64,000 nt of DNA, taken from contig JAAETH010000542.1 in NCBI GenBank assembly GCA_024228575.1, positions 1 through 64,000 of the forward strand, read 5' to 3'. Position 1 is the first letter of the stretch; each line of letters starts with the position of its first letter. Below the pieces are notes generated by a model, which searched no databases, was not told the origin of the DNA, and saw only the letters and a list, made by a program, of their open reading frames with translations. The stretch is from Actinomycetes bacterium. Lineage in GTDB: Bacteria > Actinomycetota > Acidimicrobiia > Acidimicrobiales > Poriferisodalaceae. The translations under genes and the position numbers were made by a program. Positions 33,379 through 41,729 of this stretch are shown here, piece after piece.

Positions 33379-33406
33379 TTGTGTTCTTGGTCCTCCTCGT
33401 TATGCT
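33379..33406 (+). promoter_or_regulatory. Putative housekeeping promoter upstream of the phasin-like gene
   Basis: A -35-like TTGTGT (33379-33384) and -10-like TATGCT (33401-33406) are separated by 16 bases. They stand out as AT-richer in a GC-rich context and sit 31 bases before the ATG at 33438, with GAGGAG just before it as the ribosome site. The -10 keeps the essential first T-A and final T. Predicted by eye only. Confidence 0.45.
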
Positions 33407-33437
33407 TGGGATAGTTCGCAATACCGAGGAGAACACG

Positions 33438-33878
33438 ATGACCACGAAGACCAAGACCGATACCTCCACCGAGGAAGCCGGCACCGACACCGCCGTGATG
33501 ACCAGGGTCGGCAAGGTGCAGGACAAGATCGTCGACCTCAACGAGAAGGCTGCCGACAGGTTGGCCGAACGTGCCCCGAAGATCTCCGAGTTCACGGGCA
33601 AGGCCGGCGATGCCGCTGCAAAGGCGCACGATCGCTTCGGCGAGGCCTCCGACAAGGGCCGTACCCGGGCCAGCGACATGTTCGAGTCCTTCAGCGAGCG
33701 CGGACGCGAGTTCGCCGAAAAGGCCGTCGAGCTGAACCGCAAGTTCACCCAGGGCGTCATCGATGCATGGTCCTCGAAGCGTCACCCCGCCGACGAAGTT
33801 GTCGACGCCGCTGACGTGGTCGAAGATGTTGCCGACGAGAAGGCCGAGGCCAAGGGTAAGGACAAGACCAAGTCCTGA
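33438..33878 (+). CDS. Phasin-like amphipathic helical protein
   Basis: 146 residues from ATG 33438, preceded by GAGGAG. Entirely helical and charged, with heptad-like regularity (KVQDKIVDLNEKAADRLAER, SEFTGKAGDAAAKAHDRFGE, MFESFSERGREFAEKAVELN, FTQGVIDAW) and a Lys/Glu tail. Such amphipathic proteins coat lipid or PHA granules (phasins, apolipoprotein-like proteins); similar helices occur in mycobacterial heparin-binding hemagglutinin. An N-terminal extension upstream is possible in frame but reads through the promoter. The neighbouring acyltransferases make a granule-associated role likely, though not shown. Confidence 0.6.
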   Translation: MTTKTKTDTSTEEAGTDTAVMTRVGKVQDKIVDLNEKAADRLAERAPKISEFTGKAGDAAAKAHDRFGEASDKGRTRASDMFESFSERGREFAEKAVELNRKFTQGVIDAWSSKRHPADEVVDAADVVEDVADEKAEAKGKDKTKS

Positions 33879-33917
33879 CCTGGTTGGCCGATCAAGGCCA
33901 CCGACCTGGAGACACGA

Positions 33918-34328
33918 ATGGCTGACAAGCCAGAAGACGACGAGGCCGCCCCCGACGAATGGGGGCGGCTCGGCGCGTTCATACGCAGCCAGCGCCGGCT
34001 GAAGGAACTCAGCCAGAGGGAACTGGCGAAGTTGACCGATCTCTCCGATCCCTATGTTTCACAGATCGAGAGAGGTTTGCACCAGCCTTCGGTGAGGGTG
34101 CTCAAGTCGTTGGCCAATGCCTTGAACGTCCAGGTCGAGACGATGCTCGTCGCGGCAGGCCTGATCGACGCCAAACATCGCGACTCGGTTCAACTCGATG
34201 CCGAGACGGCGATTCGGACAGATCCGAAGCTCACCGACGACCAGAAGGAAGCCTTGTTGTCGGTCTACAAGTCCTACGTGTCGACGAATTCAAACAATCT
34301 GTCGACCACCGCCGGGAGCAGGTCATGA
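33918..34328 (+). CDS. XRE-family helix-turn-helix regulator
   Basis: 136 residues. The Cro/C1-type helix-turn-helix is at about 15-75: LGAFIRSQRRLKELSQREL, AKLTDLSDPYVSQIERG, PSVRVLKSLANAL. The C-terminal third is charged and helical. The gene follows the phasin-like gene by 39 bases, and its stop overlaps the ATG of the HAD-PlsC gene (ATGA), so it probably regulates or is autoregulated with this lipid operon, as XRE regulators do beside phasin genes. Its operator is not identifiable by eye. Confidence 0.86.
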   Translation: MADKPEDDEAAPDEWGRLGAFIRSQRRLKELSQRELAKLTDLSDPYVSQIERGLHQPSVRVLKSLANALNVQVETMLVAAGLIDAKHRDSVQLDAETAIRTDPKLTDDQKEALLSVYKSYVSTNSNNLSTTAGSRS

Positions 34329-35788
34329 GCGCACGTCCTTCCACCGCATTCTTCGATCTCGACCGGACCCTCCTCGGGGGGTCATCCGGCGAGATCTTCA
34401 AGAACACCTTGGCAGCCGAAGGCCTCGGACCGTCCGTCGACATTCCCGGCCTGGGCGCCATCAACAAGTTGTTCGGAGTGGTCGGCGAAACCCGCATGTC
34501 GATGCGGCTGGCGAAGGCCACAGCTCGGGCCGCATCCGGCTGGTCCACCGACGCAGTCAAGCGGGCGGCCAAGGCGGCCGTGCCTGAACTCCTGGATCTG
34601 ACCTTCAGCTTTGTGGCGGCCGAGTTCGCCATGCACCGCGCTGAGGGGCGCAGCATCGTCGTGGCTACGTCTAGCCCGAAGCAGCTTGTCAAGCCCTTCG
34701 CAAAAGCGCTTGGCGCCGACGCCGTGATCGGCACCAGGTGGGAGTCAAAAGACGGCGAGTTCACCGGCCACATCGAGGGCCGGTTCGTGTGGGAGCGCGA
34801 CAAGTGGCTTGCGGTACGCGATTGGTGTCGCGAGCGCGATATCGACCCGGCCGACTGCTGGGCGTACTCCGACAGCTATTTCGACGTTCCGATGCTCGAT
34901 GGCGTCGGGAATCCAGTCGCGACCAATCCCGACCCGCGGCTGGCTGCCGTAGCCGCACTGAAGGGGTGGCCGATCCGACACCTCGACAAGCCAGACGGGG
35001 TGGTGACCGTCAGCGGCTTCGAGCTGCAGGACTTCGCTCGGGCACTCGGTAGACCCGAGTTCATCCCCTACGCGAAGTTCGACATCACAGGCGTCGAGAA
35101 CCTACCAGCAGACGGTTCTGCACTCGTTGTGGGCAATCACCGCAGCTATTTCGACTCCACGGCCGTCGCTCTCGTATTGGCGAAATCCGGTAGGGCAGGG
35201 CGCTTCCTCGGCAAGAAGGAGGTGTTCGACGCCCCCGTCGTCGGTCAGCTCGCCGCCGCAGCCGGCGGCATCAGGGTCGATAGGGGGACAGGCGCAGCCG
35301 AACCGCTCCACAGGGCCATCGCCGCACTCAGGTCCGGCGAACTGGTCGCTCTCATGCCCCAAGGGACAATTCCTCGCGGCCCAGCGTTCTTCGAGCCCGA
35401 ACTGAAGGCACGATGGGGCGCCGCGAGGCTTGCCGTCGCCTCGGGGGCTCCAGTTGTTCCGATTGGGTTGTGGGGCACCGAGAAGGTGTGGCCCCGGTCG
35501 TCGCGACTTCCCAAGATGGATGTCACGTCGCCGCCAAAGGTCACCGTCACCGTCGGGAAACCCGTCGATCTGTCCGCCTTCCCGATCGGCGACGAATCCG
35601 CGATCGACGACCCCGAGGTTCTCGACGCCGTCACGAGGGCGATCATGGCCGCAATCGTCGACCTGTTGCCGCCGGAAGCCAGGGAACACCACACCCCGAC
35701 ACAAGATGAACTGCTCGCAACATATCCGCCCGGCTACATCGGCGATCCCAACGCCGAATCCGACCGCCGACCGGGGACCGACACATGA
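34325..35788 (+). CDS. HAD-family phosphatase fused to PlsC-type acyltransferase
   Basis: 487 residues from ATG 34325, overlapping the regulator stop. The N-terminal HAD domain (1-240) has FFDLDRTLL with catalytic Asp11 and Asp13 and AYSDSYFDVPML as motif III, plus FVAAEFAMHRAEG in the cap. The acyltransferase domain (250-455) has NHRSYFD (His272, Asp277) and the box PQGTIPRG where others have PEGTRS. This architecture matches a mycobacterial fusion annotated PlsC, which sits next to a triacylglycerol synthase. The likely path is lysophosphatidate acylation plus dephosphorylation towards diacylglycerol. The ATGA overlaps suggest tight coupling. Confidence 0.88.
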   Translation: MSARPSTAFFDLDRTLLGGSSGEIFKNTLAAEGLGPSVDIPGLGAINKLFGVVGETRMSMRLAKATARAASGWSTDAVKRAAKAAVPELLDLTFSFVAAEFAMHRAEGRSIVVATSSPKQLVKPFAKALGADAVIGTRWESKDGEFTGHIEGRFVWERDKWLAVRDWCRERDIDPADCWAYSDSYFDVPMLDGVGNPVATNPDPRLAAVAALKGWPIRHLDKPDGVVTVSGFELQDFARALGRPEFIPYAKFDITGVENLPADGSALVVGNHRSYFDSTAVALVLAKSGRAGRFLGKKEVFDAPVVGQLAAAAGGIRVDRGTGAAEPLHRAIAALRSGELVALMPQGTIPRGPAFFEPELKARWGAARLAVASGAPVVPIGLWGTEKVWPRSSRLPKMDVTSPPKVTVTVGKPVDLSAFPIGDESAIDDPEVLDAVTRAIMAAIVDLLPPEAREHHTPTQDELLATYPPGYIGDPNAESDRRPGTDT

Positions 35789-37242
35789 CAGACAAGACAC
35801 CACCACAACAGCCCGAAACGTCGACCATGAGCGATACCGAGGCGCTCATGTGGAACATCGAGAAGGACCCCTGGCTGAATCCGAGCGGGGCGATGGTGAC
35901 AGTGCTCGACCGTCCGGTCGACCGTGAACGGTTCACGAGACGAATCGCCTCCGCGATTCTGAGCGTCCCACGCCTCAGGCAGCGCGTCGATGCCCCGCTC
36001 GGCAGGGTGTTGGCGCCGAGGTGGGTGCACGACAACGATTTTGATCTGTCGCACCACCTGCGGTTTGTCGCCTTGCCGTCGCAGGCGGACACAGACAGGG
36101 ATCTCTACGCCCTGGCGGCCCAGATTGCCCAGGTTCCCTACGATCGCACCCGCCCCTTGTGGGAGATGCACGTGGTCGAGGGCCTCTCCGGTGGCAGGGG
36201 GGCTCTGATCTCGAAGATGCACCACGCGATCGCCGACGGCATCGGCGCCATGCGTATGTCTCTGACATATATGGACCTGCGACGTCGGGTCGCAAAGGAC
36301 GATGTGGTCGATCTCAACGCCGAGCTGGCTGCGTTGGCTCCGCCCGAGGACGACGGTTCAACTCTCGACGGTCTGCGTTCGGAGTTCGAGACCGATCTCG
36401 GTCAGTTCTTCGACAAGGTGGCCAAACCCGCCTTCTCCATCGTGCGGTCCGTGGCCGGGGAAGTCGCCACATGGGGGGCCGACCGCGACCGAATCGGAGA
36501 CGCAGCGGGGTCCGCCAAACGCCAGGCCATGGGCATCGTCGAGCAGCTTCCGGTGGGAGAGAACCGCGAGCCGGGGTCGCCGTTGTGGGCCGAACGCAGC
36601 CGCCAACGCCACCTCGAGGTGCACTCGCTGGGTCTCGACGAGGTGAAGCGCGTGTCGGCCGAACTCGGCGGCACCGTCAACGATCTTTTTGTAGCGGGAG
36701 CCGTTCACGGTTCCGTCGAGTACCACCGTCGGCGTGGTGTCGAGCTCGAGCAGCTGCACACGAGTTTTGTTCTGAGCACGCGCACGAAGGGCGATCGGTC
36801 GGCGAATGCGTTCACACCCGTGCCCTTCGATGCTCCGGCGACCACGATGAGCGCTCGCGAACGCTTCGATGCCCTGCACGACATCATGTCGCGAAGCCGC
36901 AGCGACGTCTCTGGTGGTGGCCTGTTGGCGGTTGCGGCGGGAGCCGCGAAGATGCTGCCGACCTCGCTGATGACCAGATTGACACGCCGCGAGGCCGGCT
37001 CGATCGACTTCGCGACCTCAAACCTCCGGGGTTCACCTGTCACGGTCTACATCGGGGGAGCGAGGGCCGAGGCCCTATATGCACTCGGCCCTGTGGCCGG
37101 CACCGCCTTCAACCTCACAACCCTGTCCTACAACGGCAACCTCGACATGGGCCTTCACATCGACCCAATCGCTGTCGAGGACCCCTCCGACCTGCGAGAA
37201 TGCATCGCCGAGGCCTACGCCGACCTACTGGGACTCGCCTGA
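35785..37242 (+). CDS. Wax ester synthase/diacylglycerol acyltransferase (WS/DGAT)
   Basis: 485 residues; the ATG overlaps the previous stop. The catalytic HHxxxDG motif reads HHAIADG at residues 146-152. Other family blocks are TRPLWEMHVVEGL before it and the C-terminal SNLRGSPVTVYIGGARA and NLTTLSYNGNLDMGLH. These enzymes esterify acyl-CoA with diacylglycerol or fatty alcohol, making triacylglycerol or wax esters for storage at the membrane and lipid bodies. It is the key enzyme of this cluster. The acyl-CoA ligase follows in 12 bases. Confidence 0.93.
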   Translation: MTDKTPPQQPETSTMSDTEALMWNIEKDPWLNPSGAMVTVLDRPVDRERFTRRIASAILSVPRLRQRVDAPLGRVLAPRWVHDNDFDLSHHLRFVALPSQADTDRDLYALAAQIAQVPYDRTRPLWEMHVVEGLSGGRGALISKMHHAIADGIGAMRMSLTYMDLRRRVAKDDVVDLNAELAALAPPEDDGSTLDGLRSEFETDLGQFFDKVAKPAFSIVRSVAGEVATWGADRDRIGDAAGSAKRQAMGIVEQLPVGENREPGSPLWAERSRQRHLEVHSLGLDEVKRVSAELGGTVNDLFVAGAVHGSVEYHRRRGVELEQLHTSFVLSTRTKGDRSANAFTPVPFDAPATTMSARERFDALHDIMSRSRSDVSGGGLLAVAAGAAKMLPTSLMTRLTRREAGSIDFATSNLRGSPVTVYIGGARAEALYALGPVAGTAFNLTTLSYNGNLDMGLHIDPIAVEDPSDLRECIAEAYADLLGLA

Positions 37243-37254
37243 TCAGGAGACTCA

Positions 37255-38766
37255 ATGAACGCAGCATCGATCATCGACCTTCACGATGGAGATCTCGTCG
37301 CCCTGATCGACCGCGCCGGACCGGTCACATACCGCGAGCTTCGTGAGAGGGTGGCCGCGACGGCAGCCGGCCTCATCGCCGAGGGACTCGAACCGGGCGA
37401 CAGGGTCGCCATAATCGCGGGAACCGACACCTCGTTTGTTGTCTCGCTGCTCGCCACCTTCGCGGCGGCCTGCGTTGCGGTTCCACTCAACCCAAACAGT
37501 CCGGTCCCCGAGGCGGTGCGTCAGCTACACGCCGTCGACCCCAAGGCGATGATGGTCGGTGTCGGAAAGGGCGATCACGCCCTGGCGATCGCCGAGCGCG
37601 TGCCCTCCATCGAGGTGGTAGGCAAGCCGTGGGGCAGTCGGGCCAAAGACATCGACCGCATCGGGGTCGCCGGTGCAGAGTTCTCTCCCACCGACGTCGC
37701 CCCGGCGATCGAAGCCGCCCTGTTGTTCACCAGTGGAACATCGGGCGAACCGAGGGCAGCGGCGCTGTCGCACGGGAATCTGTTGGCGACACAACAACAG
37801 CTTCGATCACTCCTCGAGACACAGGCATCGGGCGACAACTCCTCGCCGGTTCACCAGGCGGTCGCCTTGCTGGCGTTGCCGCTGTTCCACATCTACGCCC
37901 TGAACCTCGTGCTCAACTCGCTGTTGGCGGTTGCATCGACCATCGTCATGCTCGAGGAGTTTCATGCGGCCGACATGCTGGCCGCCATCGATGAACACCA
38001 GCCCACCGTGTTGCCGGGAGTGCCGCCCATGTGGGCTGCGCTGGCCGCGGCGCGCGACGTGTCACCCGAACGAATGTCCTCCATCCGGTTTGCGACGAGT
38101 GGAGCTTCTCATCTGCCCCTCGCCACCTACGAAGCGGTGCGCGATCGGCTCGGCCTCACGATCTCGGAGGGATACGGGTTGACCGAGACGGGTGGCCTCG
38201 TGACCTCGAGCCTTGGCAATGAGGTGAAGCCGGGTTCGGTCGGTAGACCATTGCCGGGCGTCCAGATGCGCCTCGTCGACGAGGGTGTCGACGTTCCGGT
38301 CGGCGATCGTGGTGAAGTCTGGGTGCGAGGCGACAACGTCACCGGCGGCTATTGGCAGGACCTCGACGCAACCGGTCGGTCGATCACTTCCGATGGTTGG
38401 CTTCGCACCGGCGACATCGGTGTTGTCGACGACGACGGTTATCTCTATCTCGTCGACAGGTCGAAGGACATGATCATCGTGTCGGGGTTCAACGTGTTTC
38501 CAGCCGAGGTCGAGGAGGTGCTCATGTCGATTCCCACGATCGAGCACGCCATCGTCGTCGGCGAGGATGACGATCGCACCGGAGAGACCGTGGTGGCCCA
38601 CGTTCAGCTCGCCGAGGATTCGGACCTGACCGCCGACTACATCAAGGCGTTCTGCCGCGATTATCTGGCGCGCTACAAGACGCCGAGCAGGGTCGAGATC
38701 GTCGATGAACTTCCCGCAACCCTCACCGGCAAACGTTTGAGGAGAATGCTCAAGACCGCCGGCTAG
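37255..38766 (+). CDS. AMP-dependent acyl-CoA synthetase/ligase
   Basis: 503 residues. Adenylate-forming motifs: FTSGTSGEPRAAALSHGN (from about residue 157), ISEGYGLTETGG, GWLRTGDIGVVDDDGYLYLV, DRSKDMIIVSGFNVFPAEVE, and the C-terminal catalytic Lys region LTGKRLRRMLK. Activates a carboxylic acid to acyl-CoA using ATP and CoA. Position directly after the WS/DGAT gene suggests fatty-acid activation for lipid storage. The stop is followed by a 37-base gap before the OPRT-like gene. Confidence 0.92.
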   Translation: MNAASIIDLHDGDLVALIDRAGPVTYRELRERVAATAAGLIAEGLEPGDRVAIIAGTDTSFVVSLLATFAAACVAVPLNPNSPVPEAVRQLHAVDPKAMMVGVGKGDHALAIAERVPSIEVVGKPWGSRAKDIDRIGVAGAEFSPTDVAPAIEAALLFTSGTSGEPRAAALSHGNLLATQQQLRSLLETQASGDNSSPVHQAVALLALPLFHIYALNLVLNSLLAVASTIVMLEEFHAADMLAAIDEHQPTVLPGVPPMWAALAAARDVSPERMSSIRFATSGASHLPLATYEAVRDRLGLTISEGYGLTETGGLVTSSLGNEVKPGSVGRPLPGVQMRLVDEGVDVPVGDRGEVWVRGDNVTGGYWQDLDATGRSITSDGWLRTGDIGVVDDDGYLYLVDRSKDMIIVSGFNVFPAEVEEVLMSIPTIEHAIVVGEDDDRTGETVVAHVQLAEDSDLTADYIKAFCRDYLARYKTPSRVEIVDELPATLTGKRLRRMLKTAG

Positions 38767-38803
38767 GCGGCCTTGTCGATGGCCTCCACCTTGGTACCGG
38801 CTA

Positions 38804-39418
38804 GTGTCGCTGGTCGTGAGCCAACGATCTTGTGACGAGCTGCCCATCGACGAGTTGTCTGTCGACGAGCTGGCAGCCGAGGCCGTCGAGGTCTTGAGGG
38901 CAAAGGCGGTCAGGGAGTTCGACGAGCCGATCCAGTTGGCATCGGGGGCGATGTCGCGCCACTTCGTTGATGGAAAGGCGGGTCTGGCGGCTGCTGCTGA
39001 TCTGAGGTTGGCGTGTGCCGCGATCGCTGCCTTGTGCGCGCGGGCCGGAATCGGGTTCGATGCGGCAGGTGGTCTGACGCTCGGTGCCGATCATCTGGGT
39101 GTCGGTGTCGCGATGGTCACCGATCGGTCTTGGTTCTTCGTGCGCAAGGAGCCAAAGGATCGCGGAACCGGTCGCCAGATCGAGGGTGCCGAGATAGGTC
39201 CAGGTGTCAGGGTGCTGGTCGTCGAGGACGTTGTCTCCACGGGTGGGTCGCTGTTGAGGGCTATCGACATCGTGCAGGCCGCCGGAGCCGAGGTTGTCGC
39301 CGCTGCGACCCTCATGAACAGGGGTGACGTCGCCAACGCCGAGCTCGACCGCCGCGGAATTCCCTTCGTGGTCCTTTCGACCTACGCCGACTTCGGGATG
39401 GACCCGGTCCAGGGGTAG
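38804..39418 (+). CDS. pyrE: Orotate phosphoribosyltransferase-family protein
   Basis: 204 residues from GTG 38804 (alternative GTG at 38816). The PRPP-binding motif VLVVEDVVSTGGS and the flexible loop FVRKEPKDRGTGRQIEG are those of orotate phosphoribosyltransferase, which makes OMP from orotate and PRPP in pyrimidine synthesis. The N-terminal SGAMSRHFVDGKAGL matches the substrate loop seen in the short OPRT form. The symbol rests on this loop match. Neighbours do not add pyrimidine genes, so it could be another phosphoribosyltransferase. Confidence 0.78.
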   Translation: MSLVVSQRSCDELPIDELSVDELAAEAVEVLRAKAVREFDEPIQLASGAMSRHFVDGKAGLAAAADLRLACAAIAALCARAGIGFDAAGGLTLGADHLGVGVAMVTDRSWFFVRKEPKDRGTGRQIEGAEIGPGVRVLVVEDVVSTGGSLLRAIDIVQAAGAEVVAAATLMNRGDVANAELDRRGIPFVVLSTYADFGMDPVQG

Positions 39419-39470
39419 GAGCCACGCGAACCGATCCGCCGCCCACCTGGGTACCGGTACGAGAACAGGT

Positions 39471-40394
39471 TCAGAGAACGGCAGCCAGTCGGCTGTCGAT
39501 TTCGGGGCGTGCACCGGTGTGTTCGATGACCCAGGCAGCGACCTTGGTCGCGTAGGTGGCGGCTTCGACGGCATCGACGCCGACGAGGTAGCGAGCGAGG
39601 AAGGCTCCCGCGAACGAGTCGCCTGCACCGGTGGCGTCGACGAGGTTGTTGGTCGCAGGTGGGATGTGGGCCACCTCGTCGTTTCGATAGACGAGTGCAC
39701 CGTCGGCGTCGAGTTTCAAGATGACCAGTGCGCTCGGGTAGAGCTGGTCGAGTTTGCGGGCGATCGCGGCCGGCTCTGTTTCGCCGGTCAGCATGGCTCC
39801 TTCCTCCTTGTTGGGCAGGAAGATGTCGATACCGATGTCGGTGGTGACGTCGAGGAAGTTGTCGACGCCCATCTCGCCGATCATCTGGAACGATCCGGGA
39901 TCGAACGATATCGTCGCCCCGGATTTCTGGGCCTGGCGCGCGGCCTCACGCGACGCCTCGCGCGGTGGGTCGGTGAAGAACGACCACGCCGTCAGATGTA
40001 GGTGTGTGGTTTGTTTGAGAACGGCTTTGGGCAGTTCTGACGGGAGCAGGAAAAAGTCTGCGCCGTGGCCCGAGACCATCGACCGTTCGCCGGTGTGGTC
40101 GACGAACACGGCCACCGAGCCGGTGAGGTGGGCTTCGGACTCGACAAAGTGGGGCGTGACGCCCTCGTTGTGGAGGTCTTCGTGGGCCATCAGGCCCATT
40201 CGGTCTCGGCCGATCTTCCCGATGAAATGGGTTGGCATTCCACAGCGAGCGGCCCACACAGCCACATTCGCGGCGCTCCCGCCTGGCAAGAGCATGACTT
40301 CACCGAAGGTATCGCCGCCCTGCAGCAGCTCGGTGTTCGTGCGTATGAGCACGTCCCAGGCGAAGTCTCCGATTGCGCACAGTTCGGCGTCCAC
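39471..40394 (-). CDS. PfkB-family carbohydrate kinase
   Basis: 307 residues from GTG 40394, which gives the usual start six residues before the first strand (CAIGDFAWDVLIR). An ATG at 40421 would overlap the divergent gene's start. PfkB signatures: PGGSAANVAVWAARCG and the C-terminal DATGAGDSFAGAFL with the catalytic Asp and anion hole. The ribokinase-like enzymes phosphorylate sugars or nucleosides. Substrate not predictable. It diverges from the class V aminotransferase gene with starts only 25 bases apart. Confidence 0.88.
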   Translation of the reverse strand: MDAELCAIGDFAWDVLIRTNTELLQGGDTFGEVMLLPGGSAANVAVWAARCGMPTHFIGKIGRDRMGLMAHEDLHNEGVTPHFVESEAHLTGSVAVFVDHTGERSMVSGHGADFFLLPSELPKAVLKQTTHLHLTAWSFFTDPPREASREAARQAQKSGATISFDPGSFQMIGEMGVDNFLDVTTDIGIDIFLPNKEEGAMLTGETEPAAIARKLDQLYPSALVILKLDADGALVYRNDEVAHIPPATNNLVDATGAGDSFAGAFLARYLVGVDAVEAATYATKVAAWVIEHTGARPEIDSRLAAVL

Positions 40395-40419
40395 GGACGG
40401 TGACGGTACCGTGCCGAGC

Positions 40420-41670
40420 ATGAACAGCCTCAAATCCATCGACATCGAGTTCGTCAGAGCCCAGTTTCCAGCGTTCTCCGAGCCCAGCCTGGACGGTTGG
40501 ATCCATTTCGAGAATGCCGGAGGCAGTTATGTGCCGTCGCAGGTCGTGGACCTGTTGACCGGGTTCTATCGACGGTCGAAGGTGCAGCCGTATGGCCCCG
40601 GTGGTCCGGCGCTGGCGGCCGGTGATGCGATGGACCGGGGAATGGCCGCCATCACGGCCACTCTGAACGCTCCGGCCGGCAGCGTGCAGCTGGGTCCTTC
40701 GACCACCCAGAACACCTACGTCGCCGCCAGGGCTCTGCGCCCCTTGATGGAGGAAGGCGACCGCGTCGTCGTCACCAATCAGGACCACGAAGCCAACATC
40801 GGGTCGTGGCGTCGCCTGGGCGAAACAGGTGTCGAGATCGTCGAGTGGCAGGTCGATCCGATCACCGGGTTGCTCGATATCGCCGATCTGGCCGAGCTGC
40901 TGAACGACCGCACCCGCCTGGTGTGTGTCACCCATGCTTCGAATCTGGCTGCGACCGTCAACCCGGTTCGTGAGATCGCCGACATGGTTCATGCGGTCGG
41001 TGGGCTGGTGGCCGTCGACGGTGTTTCGTATGCCCCCCATGGCGCGATCGACGTCGAGGCTCTCGATTGTGATCTGTACTTCTACAGCACCTACAAGACG
41101 TGGGGCCCACATCAAGGTGCCGTCTACTGCAGGCCAGAGATCCTCGATCGGCTCGCCAACCAGGGTCACTACTTCAACGCGAAGTACCCGACCAAACGTC
41201 TCTCACCCGCCGGTCCCGACCACGCCCAGGTGGCAGCGGTTGCGGGCATCGTCGACTACTACGACGCTGTCTATGAACATCACTTCCCGCTCGACTCGGC
41301 GGCAGCTGGTTCCTTCGAGCGGATCAGCACCGTCCTCGACCTCTTCGGACATCACGAAGAAGTATTGATGGGCCCGTTGCTCGACTTTCTGGGGGAGAAG
41401 GGCGTTCGTCTGGTCGGGTCGTCGTCGGCCGACCACACCGTTCGTGCCCCGACCATCGCCTTTGTGCCACAAGGTGTCGCCCCGTCGGCCGTGGTCGACC
41501 ACATGGCGCAGCGGTCGATCGGAATCGGACACGGTGACTTCTACGCGGCCCGCTTGATCGATGCGATGGGGATCGACCCGATCGAGGGTGTTGTACGTGT
41601 CTCGATGGTCCACTACAACACGCGCGAGGAGGTCGACCTGGCGATCTCGGCCCTCGATGAGGTCATCTGA
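40420..41670 (+). CDS. Class V aminotransferase, cysteine desulfurase-like
   Basis: 416 residues. PLP-dependent fold type I with HFENAGGSYVP at the N-terminus, QDHEANIGSWRRLG, VTHASNLAATVNPVREIADM, VDGVSYAPHGAIDVEAL, and a Schiff-base Lys in YSTYKTWGPHQG. These resemble SufS/CsdA-like or cysteine desulfurase-like proteins acting on an amino acid substrate, but the active-site Cys loop of true desulfurases is not obvious near the C-terminus. The exact reaction is uncertain. Convergent with the HrpA gene. Confidence 0.82.
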   Translation: MNSLKSIDIEFVRAQFPAFSEPSLDGWIHFENAGGSYVPSQVVDLLTGFYRRSKVQPYGPGGPALAAGDAMDRGMAAITATLNAPAGSVQLGPSTTQNTYVAARALRPLMEEGDRVVVTNQDHEANIGSWRRLGETGVEIVEWQVDPITGLLDIADLAELLNDRTRLVCVTHASNLAATVNPVREIADMVHAVGGLVAVDGVSYAPHGAIDVEALDCDLYFYSTYKTWGPHQGAVYCRPEILDRLANQGHYFNAKYPTKRLSPAGPDHAQVAAVAGIVDYYDAVYEHHFPLDSAAAGSFERISTVLDLFGHHEEVLMGPLLDFLGEKGVRLVGSSSADHTVRAPTIAFVPQGVAPSAVVDHMAQRSIGIGHGDFYAARLIDAMGIDPIEGVVRVSMVHYNTREEVDLAISALDEVI

Positions 41671-41729
41671 CCTCGAGCCCGAGAAGCGGTTTAGTAGCGG
41701 AGATCTTGTGTTGCTCGGCGATGCGACGG

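Noticed and set aside
33306-33437. Hydrophobic N-terminal extension of the phasin-like protein
   Set aside because: The region holds a promoter-like element (33379-33406) and the ATG at 33438 has its own GAGGAG site, so the extension is unlikely to be translated.
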